Source: Opitutaceae bacterium
GTDB lineage: Bacteria; Verrucomicrobiota; Verrucomicrobiia; Opitutales; Opitutaceae
Direction of reading: 5' to 3'
Length of the DNA stretch: 64,000 nucleotides
Assembly: GCA_019634615.1 (NCBI GenBank)
Contig: JAHCAZ010000010.1
Coordinates: forward strand, 1 to 64,000
Below, piece after piece: positions 16,756 through 24,364 of this stretch. The notes below the pieces were generated by a model. That model did no database searches, had not been told where the DNA came from, and was given only the letters and a program-made list of their open reading frames with translations. Position numbers and translations under genes: made by a program. Position 1 is the stretch's first letter; each line of letters starts with the position of its first letter.

Positions 16756-17766
16756 TCACGTCATCAGGTAAACGGCAAAGGTCGCGAGCCAATGCTCGCC
16801 GACATAATCGCCGCTGGCCACCCGCCCGAGCCCGACCGCCGCATGGCGTTGGGCTGAGGCGAGGAGATCGACCTTCGCCGGGTCGTCCTTCGGCAGGCTG
16901 CCGGCGATGCCGCGCAGCATCCAGGCGCGGCTCAGGTTGAGGCCGTCGAGGTGCACGAACTGCGGATCCGTGTGATCCAGCGGCACCGCCGGCTCGAGCA
17001 GCGAATCCGGCAGGCGCGGCAGGAACTGGTGCCACCAGGCCGCGAATTCCGCCTCGGGCAGGACGCGGCGCATGAGATCGGCCTCGGCCAAGGCCGGCGA
17101 GATGAAGTCGGAGCCGCCCGGCTCCCAGGCCGCCGGTATGGCCCGGTCCTGCCCGTACCATCCGCGGCAGCGGGCGACGATCACCCGTTCGAGCAACTGG
17201 TCCCGGACCGTCCGGGCATAGTCGAGCATGTGGGCGAGCGCGAAGGCGGTGTTGGGGTGCAACCCGCATCGCATCGGCTGGCCCAGGCGCGAGAGCCAGT
17301 CGACCGAGGCGCAGGCCAAGTGCATTTCCAGCGGACGCAGCGCGGCCGTCCACCGCTGGGCCGCCGGGTACGAGCCCGCCCGCACCTCCGCGGCAAGCGC
17401 CAGCAACCAGGCCCAGCCGTAGGGGCGTTCGAAGGCGCCGCGCCCCGGCGACACGAAATATGCCAGTTCGGCGGCAATGTTCTCCGGCGTCAGGTGCCGA
17501 TCGAGCGTCGCGTCAATCGCCCGGGCCACCGGCAGCCGCGGGAACAGCCGCCGCAGCCGCGCCAGCATCCAGTGCGTGTGCACGGAGGAGTGCCAATCGT
17601 AGCAGCCGTAGAAGGCGGGATGCAGTTCACGGGGGCTGCGCACATCCGCCAGACCGTGGGCCAGGTGCTGGTAGGCATGGGGCCATTCGCGGCTGATGCC
17701 GGCGCGGCCCAGGCGGGCATATTGCAGGGCTCGCGTGCGCGAGAGACCGGGCAGGGACGTTTTCAT
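16756..17766 (-). CDS. DUF2891-type hypothetical protein
   Basis: 336 residues with no membrane segments or signal peptide. It resembles the DUF2891 family: early HPAFYGCYDWHSSVHTHWML, then YGWAWLLALAAEV, GLHPNTAFALAHMLDYAR and GGSDFISPALAEADLMRRVL, rich in conserved His, Trp and Asp, with the look of an (alpha/alpha) barrel enzyme. Its biochemical role is unknown. The start at 17766 is the first Met before the conserved domain. It is convergent with the symporter pair and shares its strand with the DUF1304 gene upstream. Confidence 0.72.
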   Translation of the reverse strand: MKTSLPGLSRTRALQYARLGRAGISREWPHAYQHLAHGLADVRSPRELHPAFYGCYDWHSSVHTHWMLARLRRLFPRLPVARAIDATLDRHLTPENIAAELAYFVSPGRGAFERPYGWAWLLALAAEVRAGSYPAAQRWTAALRPLEMHLACASVDWLSRLGQPMRCGLHPNTAFALAHMLDYARTVRDQLLERVIVARCRGWYGQDRAIPAAWEPGGSDFISPALAEADLMRRVLPEAEFAAWWHQFLPRLPDSLLEPAVPLDHTDPQFVHLDGLNLSRAWMLRGIAGSLPKDDPAKVDLLASAQRHAAVGLGRVASGDYVGEHWLATFAVYLMT

Positions 17767-17800
17767 GGACAAAGTCGCGTCGCCGGCGGGGTGACCGACT

Positions 17801-18163
17801 TCAATGCGCCGTGAGGCAGACAAGCCCGAGCGCCACCGCGCCCGGCACCGCCTGCACCCACAGGATCTTCCGATGCGCCGTGGCGGCACCGAAAATTCCG
17901 GCCACGATGACGCAGCCGAGGAAAAACACTTTGACCGGATAACCGTCCGCGCCGGCCCACAAGCCCCACGCCAGACCCGCCGCGAGGAAGCCATTGTACA
18001 ACCCCTGATTGGCGGCCAGCGACCGGGTCGCCTCGGCCCGCTCGGGCGTCAGCCCGAAGGTCCGGCGCCCGTACGGCTTCGTCCACAGGAACATCTCCAG
18101 CACCAGAAACCAGAGGTGCAGCAGCGCCACGAGGGCGACTGTCCCGTTGGCCAACAGGGTCAT
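17801..18163 (-). CDS. DUF1304 small integral membrane protein
   Basis: 120 residues with four predicted membrane helices. The family signature is visible as LLHLWFLVLEMFLWTKPYGRR, TRSLAANQGLYNGFLAAGL and VAGIFGAAT. DUF1304 proteins are widespread but functionally uncharacterised. The ATG at 18163 is chosen over upstream in-frame Met codons because the first helix begins there. Confidence 0.82.
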   Translation of the reverse strand: MTLLANGTVALVALLHLWFLVLEMFLWTKPYGRRTFGLTPERAEATRSLAANQGLYNGFLAAGLAWGLWAGADGYPVKVFFLGCVIVAGIFGAATAHRKILWVQAVPGAVALGLVCLTAH

Positions 18164-18257
18164 CCCCCAACCAAAGCAAGGTGTCGCCGCCATGCAAAGG
18201 CGCAAAGCGCCGCGCCCGGCGCAATGAAGCGCAACTGCTGGCGCCTAGCACCGAACC

Positions 18258-18719
18258 TCAGTCCGTCGCGGGCGACAGCGGATGCCGCCGGGCGATGACC
18301 AGGCTCGCGGTCATGTCCTGCACGATTTTCCCGTGCTGATTCAGCGTGCGGCAGTGCAGGCGGATCAGCCCGCGCTCCGGGCGATGGGCGAGCGGGCGCA
18401 GTTCCACCACTTCCATCACCACCCGCAGGCGGTCGCCCGGGAGCACCGGGCGCGGCCACCGCAGGGCCTCCACCCCCTGCCCAATCACACCGCCGTCGAG
18501 CTCCATGTCACCCAGCACCATCAGGCGCATGCTGACGGCCGCCGTGTGCCAGCCGCTCGCCACCAGGCGCCCAAACAGCGTGCCCCCGGCCGCCGCCGGA
18601 TCGGTGTGAAACGGTTGCGGGTCGTACTGCCGGCCAAAGGCGATGATATCCGCCTCGGTGATCTCCTGTTCACCCGTGTGGAAACGGTCGCCGACCTTCA
18701 CGTCCTCGAAATAACGCAT
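18258..18719 (-). CDS. MaoC-like hot-dog dehydratase
   Basis: 153 residues. A single hot-dog domain of the MaoC/R-hydratase type: FEDVKVGDRFHTG at the N-terminus, the catalytic-type segment FGRQYDPQPFHTDPAA, then LVASGWHTAAVSMRLM. Such proteins hydrate or dehydrate enoyl-CoA thioesters. The preferred start is 18719 (RYFEDVKVG). It is divergent from the helicase gene; no pathway partner is evident next to it. Confidence 0.88.
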   Translation of the reverse strand: MRYFEDVKVGDRFHTGEQEITEADIIAFGRQYDPQPFHTDPAAAGGTLFGRLVASGWHTAAVSMRLMVLGDMELDGGVIGQGVEALRWPRPVLPGDRLRVVMEVVELRPLAHRPERGLIRLHCRTLNQHGKIVQDMTASLVIARRHPLSPATD

Positions 18720-18804
18720 GGCGGGAAAATGGCGCATCGCGCCGCAAAGTCCATCGCGCCCGCAGTTGCGTCACCGCCGTTCCCAGCTTTGGCTCGCACC
18801 CGAC

Positions 18805-21800
18805 GTGGCTTCTCCCGCAACCAGCACCCTCACCGGCGTCCTCGAGCGCATCATCTTCTTCAACGAGGAGAACCACTACACCATCGCCGAGTTCCGCCCG
18901 GACCCATCCTCCGCCACGGCCGCGGAGGGCAAGCCGACGGAAAACGCCCGCCCGGCCCCGGTCACCATTGTCGGTCCGCTGCCCGGCGTGGAGTGCGGCG
19001 AGACCCTGCACCTCACGGGCGAGTGGACGAAGCACGCCCAGCACGGCGCGCAGTTCAAGGTGCTCGCGTTCAAGTCCGAGCTGCCGGCCTCCGTTTACGG
19101 CATCCGCAAGTACCTCGGCAGCGGCCTCGTGCCCGGCATCGGCAAGGTTTACGCCAACAAGATCGTGGATGCGTTTGGCACCGACACGTTCCGCGTCCTG
19201 AGTGAGGAGTCGGCCCGGCTGCGGGACGTCCCCGGCATCGGCAAGAAGCGCGCCACCGCGATCAAGGAGGCCTGGGACGCCAAGCGCACTGAACGCGAAC
19301 TCTACATCTTCCTCCAGACCTACGGCGTGACCCCGGGTCAGTGCGTCAAGCTCGTGAAGCAGTTCGGCGCCGAAGCGAAGCGCATCCTCACGACCGAGCC
19401 CTACCGCGTCGCCCGCGAGATCGAGGGCATCGGATTCAAGACCGCCGACCGCATCGCGATCAACCTCGGCTTCGCCAACGACGCGCCGCCGCGGCTCGAC
19501 GCCGGCATCCTCTTCGCCCTCGAGACGCTGCAGGAGGAGGGCCACACCGCCTTTCGCGAGGCCGACCTCGGTGACTACACCGCCAACCTGCTCGAGACCG
19601 ACTCCAAGCTGGTCGCCGCCCGCATCGAGGCCCTGGTCAAGGCCAAGTCCCTGGTCCGTCATTCGTCCCCCGCCGGTCTTCGATCTCCAATCTCCGATCT
19701 CCCTTCTCCCATCAAGCCGCTGCCCGGCAGCGGCTTGATCCAGCTGCCGCACAACGATCGCTTCGAGGAAAAGATCGCGGCCACGGTCGATCGCCTGACG
19801 AAGGTCGGCAGCGGATTGCCGCCGATCAAAATCGACGCCGCCGTCGCCTGGGCCGAGGAGAAGGCCGGCTTTGAGTTTCACCCGCTGCAGCGCTCCGCCG
19901 TGAAAAACGCCCTCGCGTACAAGGTATCGGTCCTCACCGGCGGACCAGGAACAGGGAAAGCGCAACCGCTTCATGCGCAGGTTCTGACGCCTGCCGGATT
20001 CCGCCCGATCGGACAGCTCAATGCTGGCGACAGCATCATCTCGGCGGAGGGTCAGGTCGTGGCCGTGCGCAGCACGCATCCGCAAGGCGTGAAGCCGGTT
20101 TATCGCGTCTTGTTTAGCGACGGACGATCCTGTGAGTGCTGCGACGACCATCTTTGGAAAGTCTGGACCCGCACATCTTTCTGGAGCCCCCAGAAAAAGA
20201 AAAAAGTCCGCTCGCGAGGCTGGAGGGTGGTACCCTTAAGCTACATCCGAGGCCGCTTGAGTGGAAACCGGGTTGAAAGCGAACGACTCGGCATTCCTCT
20301 GGCGGTGCCCAGGGCCGACGGACCCGATGTTGCGTTGGAGCTTCCACCCTACGCGCTCGGAGCTCTCATTGGCGACGGAGGGCTTAGGGACGCCGTCTTG
20401 TTGACGACGACCGACGCGGAAATCCATGACCGCATTGCCAGGGAGCTCGCGCCGATGGGCGTCAGAATCAATCCAGTCACCCTGAATGGTACACCTACTA
20501 TAAGCTATCGGTTGGTTGCGCGGGGCAAAGGGCACGCCAATCCTGTTCGCGAGGCGATCAAGAAGTGGGGGCTCAATGTAAACTCGGAAGAGAAATTTAT
20601 ACCGGCCCCCTATTTCAGCGGCTCGCTCTTTCAGCGAATGGAGCTTCTTAGGGGTCTTCTGGATACTGATGGCACTGTCGACAAACTAGGAGTCATTTCA
20701 TTTACAACCTGCTCCGTAAAGTTAGCGAAGGATTTCCAACGGCTCGCCTGGTCAGTCGGGGCTATCGCTACCCTTGGGGCGATAACGCATCCAACCTTCC
20801 GACATAACGGAGTGCGCCAACAAGGGAGGCCTGCCTACACGATCTTCGTGCAGCACCCAGCGCCCGATACTCTCTTCCATCTTTCTCGAAAGCGAATTCG
20901 CACCCAGCGAGCTTCGCCACGCAAACGGCACAGTCATCGCATCAGGATCACGAGCGTCACTCCGCTCGCACCGCAGGAATGCGTCTGTATCAGCATCGAC
21001 TCACCAACGGGCCTGTACGTCACCGACGATTACATTGTTACGCACAATACCACCATCCTGCGCGCCCTCGTCGAAATCCTGAAGGCCAAGAAGGTACGTG
21101 TTCATCTAGCCGCTCCCACGGGTCGCGCCGCGCAGCGCCTGGCCGAGACCACGGGCGGCTTCGCCTCCACGATTCACCGGCTGCTCAAGTACGATGCCGC
21201 CCGCGGGGGCTTTGTGGCCAACGAGTCGGCGCCGCTCGCGACCGACTTCCTCGTGCTCGACGAGGCCTCGATGCTCGACACGCGCCTCGCCGCCGCGCTG
21301 TTCCAGGCGGTCCCGTCGCGGGCGCATCTGCTCCTCGTCGGCGACACCGACCAACTCCCGAGCGTCGGCGCCGGCAACGTGCTGAAAGACTTGATCGCCG
21401 CCGGCGCGGCGATCAGGTCGGAGATCGGAGATGGCAGATCGGAGATGGAATCCCGCTCCACCCGCCAGTCTTCGAACTCCGATCTCCGATCTGCGATCTC
21501 CGATTCATTCATTCCGGTCACCCGCCTCGCCGTCATCTATCGCCAACAGGGCCAAAGCCAGATCGTGACCACCGCCCACGCCATCAATGCGGGCGACGCA
21601 TCCCTCCCGCCCGCCGTGCCCGACGTCGCCGGCGCGCAGGTGTGGTGCGACCTCAACTTCATCACCGCGACCGATGCCGAGGATTGTCTGCGCAAGGTGA
21701 TCCAGCTCTGCACCGAGTTCGTGCCGCGCAAGCTCAAGTGGCCGCACCCGGTCAACGATGTGCAGGTCCTCGCCCCCATGCACAAGGGCGTGGCCGGCGT

Positions 21801-22284
21801 GGCCAATTTCAACGTCCAGCTTCAGGCCGCCCTCAACCCCCGCGGCCAAGGCCTGCGCACGCCCGGCGGTGAGTATCGGCCCGGCGACAAGGTGATCCAG
21901 CTGCGCAACAACTACGACAAGAACCTCTTCAACGGCGACATCGGCACCGTCGTCAGCACCGACGGCGTCGAGGGGACGCTGACCGCCGACTTCGACGGCG
22001 AAAAGCACACCTTTGACCGCGGCGAGTTCGGCGACCTCGCCCTCGCCTACACGATCAGCATCCACAAGAGCCAGGGCAGCGAGTACCCCGTCGTCATCGT
22101 GCCCCTCCTCAAGGCGCATTTCATGATGCTCCAGCGCAACCTCCTCTACACCGCCATCACCCGCGGCCGGAAGAAGGTCTTCATCGTGGGCGAACCCGCC
22201 GCCTACGCCATGGCCGTGCGCAACAGCGAATCGAAGCAACGCCTCACCCATTTGCAGCAAAAGCTGGCCGCAGGCCGCGACTGA
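18805..22284 (+). CDS. recD2: RecD2-like DNA helicase interrupted by an intein
   Basis: 1159 residues as translated; about 796 after removal of a 363-residue intein. It is an SF1 5'-3' DNA helicase of the RecD2/TraA type. An N-terminal OB-like and helix-hairpin-helix region (LTGVLERIIFFNEENHYTIAEF; two GIGK motifs) precedes the motor. Walker A (GGPGTGK-TT) is split by the intein; motif Ia reads APTGRAAQRLAE, Walker B VLDEASMLD, motif III GDTDQLPSVGAG and motif VI YTAITRGRKKV. Two tracts (after residue 290 and at about 871-902) are low-complexity and derive from palindromic repeats inserted in frame. The start is uncertain: an ATG at 18718 overlaps the divergent maoC start, so the in-frame GTG at 18805 just before the conserved domain is preferred. 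Confidence 0.88.
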   Translation: MASPATSTLTGVLERIIFFNEENHYTIAEFRPDPSSATAAEGKPTENARPAPVTIVGPLPGVECGETLHLTGEWTKHAQHGAQFKVLAFKSELPASVYGIRKYLGSGLVPGIGKVYANKIVDAFGTDTFRVLSEESARLRDVPGIGKKRATAIKEAWDAKRTERELYIFLQTYGVTPGQCVKLVKQFGAEAKRILTTEPYRVAREIEGIGFKTADRIAINLGFANDAPPRLDAGILFALETLQEEGHTAFREADLGDYTANLLETDSKLVAARIEALVKAKSLVRHSSPAGLRSPISDLPSPIKPLPGSGLIQLPHNDRFEEKIAATVDRLTKVGSGLPPIKIDAAVAWAEEKAGFEFHPLQRSAVKNALAYKVSVLTGGPGTGKAQPLHAQVLTPAGFRPIGQLNAGDSIISAEGQVVAVRSTHPQGVKPVYRVLFSDGRSCECCDDHLWKVWTRTSFWSPQKKKKVRSRGWRVVPLSYIRGRLSGNRVESERLGIPLAVPRADGPDVALELPPYALGALIGDGGLRDAVLLTTTDAEIHDRIARELAPMGVRINPVTLNGTPTISYRLVARGKGHANPVREAIKKWGLNVNSEEKFIPAPYFSGSLFQRMELLRGLLDTDGTVDKLGVISFTTCSVKLAKDFQRLAWSVGAIATLGAITHPTFRHNGVRQQGRPAYTIFVQHPAPDTLFHLSRKRIRTQRASPRKRHSHRIRITSVTPLAPQECVCISIDSPTGLYVTDDYIVTHNTTILRALVEILKAKKVRVHLAAPTGRAAQRLAETTGGFASTIHRLLKYDAARGGFVANESAPLATDFLVLDEASMLDTRLAAALFQAVPSRAHLLLVGDTDQLPSVGAGNVLKDLIAAGAAIRSEIGDGRSEMESRSTRQSSNSDLRSAISDSFIPVTRLAVIYRQQGQSQIVTTAHAINAGDASLPPAVPDVAGAQVWCDLNFITATDAEDCLRKVIQLCTEFVPRKLKWPHPVNDVQVLAPMHKGVAGVANFNVQLQAALNPRGQGLRTPGGEYRPGDKVIQLRNNYDKNLFNGDIGTVVSTDGVEGTLTADFDGEKHTFDRGEFGDLALAYTISIHKSQGSEYPVVIVPLLKAHFMMLQRNLLYTAITRGRKKVFIVGEPAAYAMAVRNSESKQRLTHLQQKLAAGRD
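19681..19738. repeat. In-frame repeat fragment and perfect hairpin within the helicase gene
   Basis: The tract gatctccaatctccgatctc (from 19682) belongs to the same short repeat family as the larger palindrome near 21.4 kb. It is followed by a perfect 13-bp inverted repeat, tcaagccgctgcc/ggcagcggcttga, at about 19712-19738. Both are translated in frame as the Ser/Pro-rich linker before the motor domain, a position where an insertion would be tolerated. Confidence 0.5.
19960..21048 (+). mobile_element. Intein (class 3-like) with LAGLIDADG endonuclease
   Basis: A 363-residue intein splits the P-loop between Lys and Thr (GPGTGK | AQPLHAQVLTP ... YIVTHN | TT). Splicing blocks are visible: N-terminal AQPLHAQVLTPAGFRPIGQL, block B-like CCDDHLWKVW, block F ECVCISIDSPTGLYVTDDY and the terminal His-Asn. 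Residue 1 is Ala rather than Cys or Ser, and a Trp in block B, a Cys in block F and Thr at +1 form the WCT set that defines class 3 inteins. The homing endonuclease has two dodecapeptide motifs, YALGALIGDGG and LLRGLLDTDGTV, both with their acidic residue. Base composition is visibly more AT-rich than the host gene, consistent with horizontal arrival. Confidence 0.88.
21417..21510. repeat. Palindromic gatctccg-type element inserted in frame in the helicase gene
   Basis: The left arm (about 21417-21450, built from ggagatcggagat units) and the right arm (about 21475-21505, built from ctccgatctccgat units) are near-perfect reverse complements over about 25 bases, with an unrelated centre. The element is read in frame as a Ser/Arg/Glu-rich stretch between helicase motifs III and IV. 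It is therefore a mobile or expanded repeat that the coding sequence has absorbed without a frameshift. Confidence 0.6.
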
Positions 22285-22306
22285 CTTGCCGCGACCGGCC
22301 GGAGGC

Positions 22307-22326
22307 GCGAAAGCTCACGCTTTCGC
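22307..22326 (+). promoter_or_regulatory. Hairpin immediately before the ORF6N start codon
   Basis: A perfect 8-bp stem, gcgaaagc/gctttcgc with a tcac loop, ends directly at the ATG at 22327. In mRNA it would hold the ribosome landing site in structure. It could lower expression of the ORF6N gene or act as a weak end for the helicase transcript (no T-run follows). This is a structural observation only. Confidence 0.35.
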
Positions 22327-22860
22327 ATGACGAGCGACGCATCCCTGATCCCAGCCGAGCGCATCGAAAGCCGCATCTTGGTCCTCCGCGGACAGCGTGT
22401 GCTCTTGGACCGCGATCTGGCCGCGCTGTACGGGGTGAGCACCAAGCGCCTCAACGAACAGGTGCGCCGCAATCCGGGAAAGTTCCCTCCCGATTTCTGT
22501 TTTCAACTTGATAGACAGGAAGTTGTGCGATCAAGGTCGCAAAATGCGACCTTGAAGCGCGGACAAAACGTGAAGCATCTGCCGTTCGCCTTCACGGAGC
22601 ACGGTGCCATCCAAGCCGCCAACGTTCTCAACAGCGATGCTGCCGCGGAAATGAGCGTCCACGTCGTCCGCGCCTTCGTTCGCCTGCGCCAGCTCATGGT
22701 CAACCACAAGGCATTGTCCGCCCAGCTTACCGCCCTCGAAAGCCGCGTCGGCGCCCACGACGAGCAACTTGCCGCGATCGTCGACACGATCCGCCGCCTC
22801 ACGACTCCCGACGCCCCGACCCACGGTCGCAAGATGGGGTTTCATCCCGGCAACCGTTGA
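22327..22860 (+). CDS. ORF6N-domain protein (phage-antirepressor-like)
   Basis: 177 residues. The N-terminal 90 residues match the ORF6N DNA-binding domain: RIESRILVLRGQRVLLDRDLAALYGVSTKRLNEQVRRN, then FPPDFCFQL, and FAFTEHGAIQAANVLNS. The C-terminal part is helical (LSAQLTALESRVGAHDEQ), a short coiled coil for oligomerisation. ORF6N/KilA-N proteins come from phages and mobile elements and bind DNA or act as antirepressors. Its position next to an intein-bearing helicase and repeat insertions suggests a small accessory patch. Confidence 0.85.
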   Translation: MTSDASLIPAERIESRILVLRGQRVLLDRDLAALYGVSTKRLNEQVRRNPGKFPPDFCFQLDRQEVVRSRSQNATLKRGQNVKHLPFAFTEHGAIQAANVLNSDAAAEMSVHVVRAFVRLRQLMVNHKALSAQLTALESRVGAHDEQLAAIVDTIRRLTTPDAPTHGRKMGFHPGNR

Positions 22861-22919
22861 GCGAACGGATGAGGTGCCCTATTGCCATAACCCATCACCC
22901 TAATCACCTCCCTGCCCCC

Positions 22920-24245
22920 ATGCCCTCCCCCGCCCCCCGCTTCCCCGGTTCGCAAAGCGCCGCCATGATGGCCGAACTGCGCCGCTATGTGCTGGCCGAC
23001 CCGTACCCCTTCGGCGTCGACCTGGAAAAATCCGAGGGCATGTGGCTCGCGACCGTCGAAGGCCCGAAGCTCTTCGACTGGGCCGGCTACTACGGCTCGA
23101 AGTGGATCGCCCACAACCACCCACGCCTCTTCGAGCCCGCCTACCTGCGCCGCCTCGGCTTCGCCGCCAACAACAAGCTCGCTAATCCCGACTTCCTCAC
23201 GCGCGAATGCCTCGACTACTACCGCGCCCTGCACGAGGTCGCACCGCGCTGCATGCGCAACGAGCGCCTCGAGATCTACACCGTCAACTCCGGTGCCGAG
23301 GCCGTGGAGAACATGATGAAGTACTTCATCAACCTCCACGACCGGAAGCGCGGCCGCCAGCCCGGGCCGCGGCGTTTCATCTATTTTGACCAGGCCTTCC
23401 ACGGCCGCACGATCTTCGCCCTCAACGTCACCGAGCTCACCCACGCCCCCGTGATCACGCGTGACTTCCACGGGCTCGTGCACGGCAACGTGCAGGTGCC
23501 GTTCCCGGCGATCGACGCCGACGCGCCCGCCGTCGCCAATCGCGAGCGCACCCGGCAGGCCCTCGAGCGCGTCGAGCACATCCTCAAGGCCAACGCCGCC
23601 GAGACGGTCGCCATCGTCCTCGAGCCCCTGCAGGGCGCCGGCGGGCACCGCGCCGCCGAGAAGGAATTCTTCCAGGGCCTCAGCCGCCTCGCCCACCAGT
23701 ACGACGTCTTCCTCGGCCTCGACGAGGTCCAGACCGCCGGCGGCCAGACCGGCGAGTTCTTCATGGCCGACCAGCTCGATCTGCCCCACCCGCCGCAGGC
23801 CATCGCCTCCGGCAAGAAGCTCGGCAACGGCGTCATCTACATGCTCTACCCCATGGAGGACGAGGGCGTGCTCGACTCGACCTGGGGCGGCACCCTCGCC
23901 GACATGGTGCGCTTCGTGCAGGAACGGCAGATCGTCCGCGACGAGCAGCTCATCGAGCAGGTCCCGACCAAGGCCGATCACCTGGTGCAGCGCCTGCGTG
24001 AGCTGCAGGCGAAGCATCCGGCCAAGCTGCGCAACATCCGCGGCGCCGGCCTTTACCAGGGCTTCAGCCTGGCCTCGCCCGCGCTCAAGTCCGCCCTCGT
24101 GCACCGCGCCCTCGAGGACGAGAATCTCCTCCTCCTCGCCGCCGGCGAGAACACCATCCGGCTGCGCCCGCACCTGCATGTCACGATCGCGGACATCGAC
24201 CGACTGGCCGCCATGCTCGACCGCCTGCTGACGGCGGCGGCGTGA
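22920..24245 (+). CDS. lat: L-lysine 6-transaminase
   Basis: 441 residues, a class III PLP aminotransferase of the lysine-epsilon type (Lat). It would transfer the epsilon-amino group of lysine to 2-oxoglutarate, giving aminoadipate semialdehyde. Diagnostic text: YTVNSGAEAVENMMKYF, YFDQAFHGRTIFALNVTE, LDEVQTAGGQTGEFF and the PLP-lysine in IASGKKLGNGVIYM. The start at 22920 precedes the conserved N-terminus. Role: lysine catabolism or nitrogen recycling. No partner dehydrogenase is adjacent. Confidence 0.88.
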   Translation: MPSPAPRFPGSQSAAMMAELRRYVLADPYPFGVDLEKSEGMWLATVEGPKLFDWAGYYGSKWIAHNHPRLFEPAYLRRLGFAANNKLANPDFLTRECLDYYRALHEVAPRCMRNERLEIYTVNSGAEAVENMMKYFINLHDRKRGRQPGPRRFIYFDQAFHGRTIFALNVTELTHAPVITRDFHGLVHGNVQVPFPAIDADAPAVANRERTRQALERVEHILKANAAETVAIVLEPLQGAGGHRAAEKEFFQGLSRLAHQYDVFLGLDEVQTAGGQTGEFFMADQLDLPHPPQAIASGKKLGNGVIYMLYPMEDEGVLDSTWGGTLADMVRFVQERQIVRDEQLIEQVPTKADHLVQRLRELQAKHPAKLRNIRGAGLYQGFSLASPALKSALVHRALEDENLLLLAAGENTIRLRPHLHVTIADIDRLAAMLDRLLTAAA

Positions 24246-24307
24246 CCACCCCCACCCGACCGCCCGGCCTGTCCTCGCGCCGCTCATCCCCGGATAGATC
24301 ATTTCAT

Positions 24308-24350
24308 CGCGAACCGCTTGGCTTGAAACGCCAAGCCGCTACGGTTCGCG
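24308..24350. repeat. Large intergenic hairpin
   Basis: Outer arms cgcgaaccg (24308-24316) and cggttcgcg (24342-24350) pair perfectly, as do inner arms cttggc (24317-24322) and gccaag (24330-24335), with a 6-base bulge and a 7-base loop. No T-run follows on the plus strand. It sits between the lat gene and the M16 pair and may be a dispersed palindrome or part of the M16 mRNA leader. Confidence 0.4.
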
Positions 24351-24364
24351 GCAACGTTCACCCT

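Noticed and set aside
18718..18804. ATG at 18718 as start of the RecD2 helicase
   Set aside because: It overlaps the start codon of the divergent MaoC gene, leaves no room for promoter or ribosome site, and the added residues are basic and low-complexity. It cannot be excluded completely, since the alternative is a GTG.
22327..22860. Prophage remnant around the ORF6N gene
   Set aside because: Only a single ORF6N gene is present, with no integrase, structural or lysis genes; flanking genes are ordinary chromosomal ones.
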